A stretch of 64,000 bases of DNA, taken from the NCBI RefSeq assembly GCF_014647875.1, contig NZ_BMQA01000012.1, forward strand, positions 62,001 to 126,000, read 5' to 3'. The DNA is from Streptomyces brasiliensis (GTDB lineage: Bacteria; Actinomycetota; Actinomycetes; Streptomycetales; Streptomycetaceae). A program made the position numbers and the translations under genes. A model generated the notes under the pieces. It was not told the origin of the DNA and did not search any database. It saw only the letters and a program-made list of their open reading frames with translations. This document shows, in pieces, positions 59,507 to 64,000 of this stretch (within the stretch, counting starts at the first letter, position 1; each line of letters starts with the position of its first letter).

Positions 59507-60415
59507 CTACGCCACCTTGTACGTCTCCCCGTACACCTTCCACACCAGCGGCGTCTTCAGGTCCACGTTCCCGTCGTAGAGGAACTGGCGCTGCGCCGTG
59601 TCGATGCGGGTGGTGTCGATGTCGGACTTCTTGGCCTTCATGGCCTCCCGGCGGACGTCGAGGAAGATGTCGAGGTAGTCCTTCTCGACGCCGCCCTGGG
59701 ACGGGGTGTCGGCCTCCCGCATGGCCCGCTCGCGCAGACCGTAGAAGCCGTCCGCGCCCGTACCGGGGCCGTGGAAGACCATCGCGTCGTAGTAGATGAA
59801 CTGCCCGAGCGTGCCGAGGCCGTCGAGCTTGGCGAGGCGCACGGCCGGGTTGAAGTAGACGCGGTCGCGTTCCGTCTCCTGCGCCTTGCGGAAGGCGGGG
59901 ACCTCGGACTCCGCCTTCCACGCCGCGGTGAAGCCCGGGTCCAGGCCCTCGTGGGAGTCGGTGCCGTCGACCTTGCGCAGCGCGGGGAGGTACTTGGCCA
60001 GGCCGTTGTCCGGGTGTGCCTTCGTGTACCGCTCGACCAGCGTGAGCAGGTCGTGGGTGCCGGTGCAGAAGCCGATGATGCCGGCGGTGTAGCCCTGCCC
60101 GTCGCCGATGTCCTCGATGTAGCCGTACGCGCTGCGCCAGTCGAGGGTCGAGTTCTCGGCGCTGGCCACGATCTGCTGGGCCAGGTCCTTCTTGGCGGGC
60201 GCGGCGAGGCCGGGCGGCAGATCGGCGATGACCTCGTCGTCCTCGGCCCGCTCCGACCGCTCGGCCCGCGCCTTGGCGTCCTCGCGCGCCTGCTGGGCGG
60301 ACGACGTGGGGTGCTTTGTCGCGGACGAGGCCGAGTCGCCGGGCGTGGCGACGTACACCAGCGCCGTCACGACGACCGGGACGGCCGCGAACAGCAGGAT
60401 TCCGGAGCGCTTCAT
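59507..60415 (-). CDS. GH46 family chitosanase (secreted or anchored)
   Basis: The 302-aa protein matches GH46 chitosanases such as Streptomyces sp. N174 CsnA. The catalytic Glu is E87 in VASAENSTLDW and the Asp is D105 in EDIGDGQGYTAGIIG, keeping the family's 18-residue spacing. ERDRVYFNPAVR and YYDAMVFHGPG also match. A signal or anchor (ILLFAAVPVVVTALVYVA) is followed by a 40-residue charged linker that N174 CsnA lacks, so it may stay tethered. It lies 22 bp after the rhomboid gene. No CsnR-type operator was recognised. Confidence 0.95.
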   Translation of the reverse strand: MKRSGILLFAAVPVVVTALVYVATPGDSASSATKHPTSSAQQAREDAKARAERSERAEDDEVIADLPPGLAAPAKKDLAQQIVASAENSTLDWRSAYGYIEDIGDGQGYTAGIIGFCTGTHDLLTLVERYTKAHPDNGLAKYLPALRKVDGTDSHEGLDPGFTAAWKAESEVPAFRKAQETERDRVYFNPAVRLAKLDGLGTLGQFIYYDAMVFHGPGTGADGFYGLRERAMREADTPSQGGVEKDYLDIFLDVRREAMKAKKSDIDTTRIDTAQRQFLYDGNVDLKTPLVWKVYGETYKVA

Positions 60416-60437
60416 GACAGATAACGTAACGCCCTGA

Positions 60438-61352
60438 TCAGGCCGCCCCTTCCGACAGTCCCGAGACCTTCGCCCACGTGAGCACCACGAGCAGCGCGAG
60501 CAGGGCCACGCACGCGACCGCCTGGACGAGGGTGCGGCGCTCGCGAGGCGCGTAAGCGTACGCCAGGGTCACCGCGCCGCCCGTCAGCAGGCCGCCGAGG
60601 TGTCCCTGCCAGGAAGTGGCCCACGCGGAGATCACCAGCCACAGCAACAGGCCCGTGATGTGCCGGTTGATTCCGGCCATGTCGTAGCCGAGGCGGCGGC
60701 CCATGACGTAGTACGCGGCGCCGAGCCCGAAGACCGCGCCGGACGCGCCGACGGTGAGGTGGTCCGGGGCGATCAGCAGGACCAGGACCGAGCCGCCGAG
60801 CGCCGACAGCAGATACAGGGCGAGATAGCGGGCGCGGCCCAGCTGGCTCTCCACCACCCGGCCTATGGTCCACAGCGAGGCCATGTTCAGCACGATGTGC
60901 ACGACGCCGATTCCCTGGTCCGGCGGCATGTGCAGGAACGCACCGGTCAGCAGCCGGTACCACTCGCCGTCGACCAGTCCTTCCGGGTGATAGTCGGAGC
61001 CGTACGGATACACCCACGAGTAGTGCACACCGTCGGTCCCCACGAGCCCGGCACCGAGCATCCCGAACCGGTCGACGACGGACGAGCGCACCAACTCGGC
61101 CAGGTAGGCGACCAGGTTGAGCCCCATCAGGACGTACGTCACCAGCGGCACCGAAGAGATCCGGCCGCCGAACGCCGTCCGCGCCTGCCGCACGGACCGC
61201 GCGCCCTCCTTCACGCACTCCACGCACTGGTGACCGACGGCGGCCTCGCGCATGCAGTCGGGGCAGATGTAGCGGTCGCAGCGGATGCAGCGGACGTAGG
61301 ACTCCACCTTGGGATGGCGATAGCAGGTGGTGACGGCGGACTCGGCGGTCAC
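60438..61352 (-). CDS. Rhomboid-family intramembrane serine protease with N-terminal zinc finger
   Basis: The 304-aa protein starts with a B-box-like zinc finger, with Cys pairs in YVRCIRCDRYICPDCM and GHQCVEC (about residues 18-50). Six or seven membrane helices follow. The catalytic serine is in TVGASGAVFGLGAAY and the histidine in WQGHLGGLLTGG, the rhomboid dyad. VVHIVLNMASLWTIG is the loop-HxxxN region. GTG 61352 is chosen because AGAGGAGCCGGCC precedes it. The same zinc-finger/rhomboid fusion is common in actinobacteria; substrates unknown. Confidence 0.92.
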   Translation of the reverse strand: MTAESAVTTCYRHPKVESYVRCIRCDRYICPDCMREAAVGHQCVECVKEGARSVRQARTAFGGRISSVPLVTYVLMGLNLVAYLAELVRSSVVDRFGMLGAGLVGTDGVHYSWVYPYGSDYHPEGLVDGEWYRLLTGAFLHMPPDQGIGVVHIVLNMASLWTIGRVVESQLGRARYLALYLLSALGGSVLVLLIAPDHLTVGASGAVFGLGAAYYVMGRRLGYDMAGINRHITGLLLWLVISAWATSWQGHLGGLLTGGAVTLAYAYAPRERRTLVQAVACVALLALLVVLTWAKVSGLSEGAA

Positions 61353-61496
61353 GGCCGGCTCCTCTGAAGAACGGGGACAGGGCGAGCCGGTGGGGACGGC
61401 GGCGAACAAAATAGCGAACACCCGTGACATCAGGCACGGGTGGGGCCCGCGATCACGTAGTCTCGGCCCCGGAACGGGAACCAGGGGGAGTCCGGT

Positions 61497-62222
61497 ATGG
61501 CCGCGATCAGTCTCAGCAAGATGGAGGAGACCGCGCCGGCGCTGGTCCCCGCCTACCGCAGCGCCGGGATCTCGCTGACGAAGCACGGACTCGACGGGCT
61601 GCGGGCCGCCGTCTACCTCGTGATCGACTACTCCGGTTCCATGAAGCCGTACTACAAGGACGGCAGCGTGCAGGCGCTCGCGGACCGGGTGCTCGGGCTG
61701 TCGGCGCACCTCGACGACGACGGCCGGGTGCCCGTGGTGTTCTTCTCGACGGACATCGATGCCGAGACGGACATCGCCCTCGCCGACCACCGAGGCCGGA
61801 TCGACCGGATCGTGGCCGGGCTCGGGCACATGGGCAAGACCAGCTACCACCTGGCCATGGACGCCGTCATCGACCACCACCTCGACAGCGGCTCCACGGA
61901 CCCCGCCCTCGTCGTCTTCCAGACCGACGGCGGCCCGATCAACAAGCTCGCCGCGGAACGGTATCTGTGCAAGGCGGCCCGGCTGCCGCTGTTCTGGCAG
62001 TTCGTCGGCTTCGGTGACCCCGGCAGCCGCCAGTTCGAGTTCCTGCGCAAGCTCGACGACCTCGCGGTGCCGGGCAAGCGGGCCGTCGACAACGCCGGCT
62101 TCTTCCACGCGGGCCGGGACCCGCGCAAGGTGTCCGACGCGGAGCTGTACGACCGTCTCGTGGGCGAGTTCCCGCAGTGGCTGGCGGCAGCGCGGGCACA
62201 GGGGATCGTGCGGACGGCCTGA
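61497..62222 (+). CDS. VWA-domain protein (TerF/TerY-like)
   Basis: The 241-aa protein has one von Willebrand A domain with the metal site DYSGSMKPYYKDG (MIDAS DxSxS; residues about 44-56), a conserved TS in MGKTSYHLAMDAV and the later TDGGP. The N-terminus ISLSKMEETAPALVPAYRSAGISLTK resembles TerF/TerX-type proteins of the tellurium-stress family. No other ter gene is beside it. It is read from ATG 61497 with GGGGGAGTCC upstream. Role unknown. Confidence 0.85.
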   Translation: MAAISLSKMEETAPALVPAYRSAGISLTKHGLDGLRAAVYLVIDYSGSMKPYYKDGSVQALADRVLGLSAHLDDDGRVPVVFFSTDIDAETDIALADHRGRIDRIVAGLGHMGKTSYHLAMDAVIDHHLDSGSTDPALVVFQTDGGPINKLAAERYLCKAARLPLFWQFVGFGDPGSRQFEFLRKLDDLAVPGKRAVDNAGFFHAGRDPRKVSDAELYDRLVGEFPQWLAAARAQGIVRTA

Positions 62223-62296
62223 GCCGCCGCGTTCGCACCGTTGGCTTGGCCGCGCCGCCGTGCCACCCTGAGGGTGATCCGGTGGGGAGGCGGCGC

Positions 62297-63949
62297 ATGA
62301 CGGACGGTGCACGATCGGTGAACGGCACGCGGAACGCGGCGCGCGAGGGCGGCCCCGGCAAGGGCGAGAAGCTCGCCGACTGGGCCGACGGACGGCTCGG
62401 GCTCTATGCGCTGGCCAAGGCCAACATGCGCAAGGTGTTCCCGGACCACTGGTCCTTCATGCTGGGCGAGATCTGCCTCTACAGCTTCCTCATCCTGATC
62501 CTCACCGGCATCTACCTCACGCTCTTCTTCGAGCCGAGCGGCGCCGAGGTCGTCTACGGCGGCTCGTACGCCCCGCTCAACGGCATCGTCATGACCAAGG
62601 CGTACGAGTCGACCCTGCACATCAGCTTCGACGTGCGCGGCGGTCTGCTGATCCGGCAGATCCATCACTGGGCCGCGCTGGTCTTCGTCGCCGGAATGCT
62701 CATCCACATGATGCGGGTGTTCTTCACCGGCGCGTTCCGCAAGCCCCGCGAGGTCAACTGGGTGTTCGGCTGGACCCTGTTGTTCCTCGGCATCATCACC
62801 GGGCTGACCGGCTACTCCCTCCCCGACGACCTGCTCTCCGGCACCGGCATCAGGTTCGCCGACGGCGCGATCCTCTCGATCCCGATCGTCGGGACGTATC
62901 TGTCGATGTTCCTGTTCGGCGGGGAGTTCCCGGGCCACGACATCATCTCGCGGCTCTTCCCGGTCCACGTCCTGCTGCTGCCCGGGATCATGCTGGGCCT
63001 GGTGGTCGCCCATCTGATCCTGGTCTTCTACCACAAGCACACCCAGTACCCCGGGCCCGGCCGCGACCAGAAGAGCGTGGTCGGCATGCCCTTCCTGCCG
63101 GTCTACATGGCCAAGGCAGGCGGTTTCTTCTTCCTCACCTTCGGTGTGCTCGCGATGATCGGCGGGATCGCCAGCATCAACCCCGTGTGGGCCTTCGGAC
63201 CGTACCGGCCGGACCTGGTGACGACGGGCGCGCAGCCCGACTGGTACCTCGGCTTCTCCGAGGGCCTGATCCGGGTGATGCCGGGATGGGAGATCAACGC
63301 CTGGGGCCACACGCTGGAGTTGGGCGTCCTCATCCCCTTCTCGCTCTTCCCGCTGATCATGCTCGCCATCGGCGTCTACCCCTTCGTCGAGGCGTGGGTG
63401 ACCCGCGACAAACGCGAGCACCACATCCTCGACCGGCCGCGCAACGCGCCCGTGCGCACCGGCCTGGGCGTGGCCTGGCTGAGCCTGTACGGTGTGCTGC
63501 TGATCGGCGGCGGCAACGACATCGTGGCCACGCATCTGCACCTCTCCATCAATGTGATCACCTGGTTCGTACGGATCTCCGTGTTCGTCGTCCCGGTCCT
63601 CGCCTTCGTGGTGACCAAGCGGATCTGCCTGGGACTGCAGCGCCGGGACCGGGACAAGGTGCTGCACGGCAGGGAGACCGGCACCATCAAGCGGCTGCCG
63701 GACGGTGAGTACGTCGAGGTCCACGAACCCCTCGCGCAGGCCCAGTTGCACACGCTCACCCAGCACGAGCAGAACCCGCCGTACGAGATAGGCCCGCGCG
63801 AGGACGCGGGCGGGGTACGGCGCCCGGTCACCGTCTCGCAGCGAGTGCGCGCCCAGTTGGCCCGGGTGATGTACGGACCCGAGTCGCACATCCCGAAGCC
63901 GACCCGCGAGGAGTACCAGGAACTCACCAGCGGCGACCACCACCACTGA
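62297..63949 (+). CDS. qcrB: Cytochrome bc complex cytochrome b subunit (QcrB-type), solitary copy
   Basis: The 550-aa membrane protein matches actinobacterial QcrB: the heme-ligand histidine regions TLHISFDVRGG / IRQIHHWAALVF and FPVHVLLLPGIMLG / VVAHLILVFYHKH, the Qo-site motif QPDWYLGFSEG, and about nine helices. QcrB normally sits with qcrC and qcrA; no such gene is visible next to it, and the preceding gene is a VWA protein. GGGAGGCGGCGC precedes ATG 62297. It is therefore probably a second, non-operonic copy. Function in respiration or a special growth phase is inferred. Confidence 0.9.
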   Translation: MTDGARSVNGTRNAAREGGPGKGEKLADWADGRLGLYALAKANMRKVFPDHWSFMLGEICLYSFLILILTGIYLTLFFEPSGAEVVYGGSYAPLNGIVMTKAYESTLHISFDVRGGLLIRQIHHWAALVFVAGMLIHMMRVFFTGAFRKPREVNWVFGWTLLFLGIITGLTGYSLPDDLLSGTGIRFADGAILSIPIVGTYLSMFLFGGEFPGHDIISRLFPVHVLLLPGIMLGLVVAHLILVFYHKHTQYPGPGRDQKSVVGMPFLPVYMAKAGGFFFLTFGVLAMIGGIASINPVWAFGPYRPDLVTTGAQPDWYLGFSEGLIRVMPGWEINAWGHTLELGVLIPFSLFPLIMLAIGVYPFVEAWVTRDKREHHILDRPRNAPVRTGLGVAWLSLYGVLLIGGGNDIVATHLHLSINVITWFVRISVFVVPVLAFVVTKRICLGLQRRDRDKVLHGRETGTIKRLPDGEYVEVHEPLAQAQLHTLTQHEQNPPYEIGPREDAGGVRRPVTVSQRVRAQLARVMYGPESHIPKPTREEYQELTSGDHHH

Positions 63950-64000
63950 CAGCACCGGCGAGGACGGTGTCCCGGCACTCCTCGGGGCTGCCCCACGCCG

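Noticed and set aside
63924..64000. Minus-strand 3' end of another gene (codes AWGSPEECRDTVLAGAVSGG then stop)
   Set aside because: The 25 visible codons look protein-like but overlap the qcrB 3' end and are too short to identify; the sequence beyond 64000 is needed.
1..64000. CRISPR arrays, insertion sequences, prophage or rRNA/tRNA genes
   Set aside because: None found by eye on either strand; the only repeats are the local ones listed.

Overview
This window is a stretch of Streptomyces core chromosome. The DNA is very GC-rich with strong G/C third-position bias, and GTG and a few TTG starts are common. Several genes look leaderless (a -10 box 6-8 nt before the start codon). Gene content (PriA instead of separate HisA and TrpF, a small trpX/trpM-like gene in the trp operon, a T-box before ileS) matches Streptomyces. 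From memory, the order ileS - zinc finger - lspA - rluD - phoD - dnaE - his - trpE - trpCXBA - lgt - gltBD follows the S. coelicolor core; this was not checked by alignment. No phage, plasmid, insertion sequence, CRISPR array, rRNA or tRNA gene was seen.

Layout. 1-8.6 kb: 5' end of ileS under a translational T-box, then divergently a DksA/TraR-type zinc-finger protein with a histone-H1-like Lys/Ala tail, lspA, an RluA-family pseudouridine synthase, a GNAT, a CPA1 antiporter, an SDR, an MscS channel and a dienelactone-hydrolase-like protein. 8.6-13.6 kb (minus strand): Tat-exported PhoD phosphatase, a membrane-anchored DsbA-like thioredoxin, a small membrane protein and a DUF2252 protein. 13.7-26 kb: dnaE, a 59-aa basic protein, an NYN-domain protein, an ABC-2 exporter with a 28-codon relay ORF between its genes, a DUF2567 protein, ribosomal protein bL37 (24 aa), a YbaK-type deacylase, a LON-N-domain protein and two poorly characterised proteins.

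26.1-31.8 kb is the histidine operon hisD-hisC-hisB-(54-aa membrane protein)-hisH-priA-ridA-hisF, nearly all genes overlapping or touching. 31.9-35 kb holds an ArsR-type regulator with a large palindrome over its promoter and its MFS partner, plus a glyoxalase-like and a DinB-like protein. 35.1-42 kb: hisI-trpE, three small membrane proteins, then trpC-trpX/M-trpB-trpA. PriA probably serves both the His and Trp pathways. 42-44 kb: a second DsbA-like protein and lgt.

44-52 kb (minus strand) is the most unusual locus: four consecutive ADP-ribosylglycohydrolase-family genes, one without metal ligands, overlapping a PfkB sugar kinase, a CaiB-type CoA-transferase and a CitE-like lyase. Divergent to it is a VIT1/CCC1 metal transporter with a weak iron-box-like sequence upstream. 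53-59.4 kb is gltBD with a GlnR-like site upstream. 59.5-64 kb: a GH46 chitosanase, a zinc-finger rhomboid protease, a VWA protein and a solitary QcrB-type cytochrome b.
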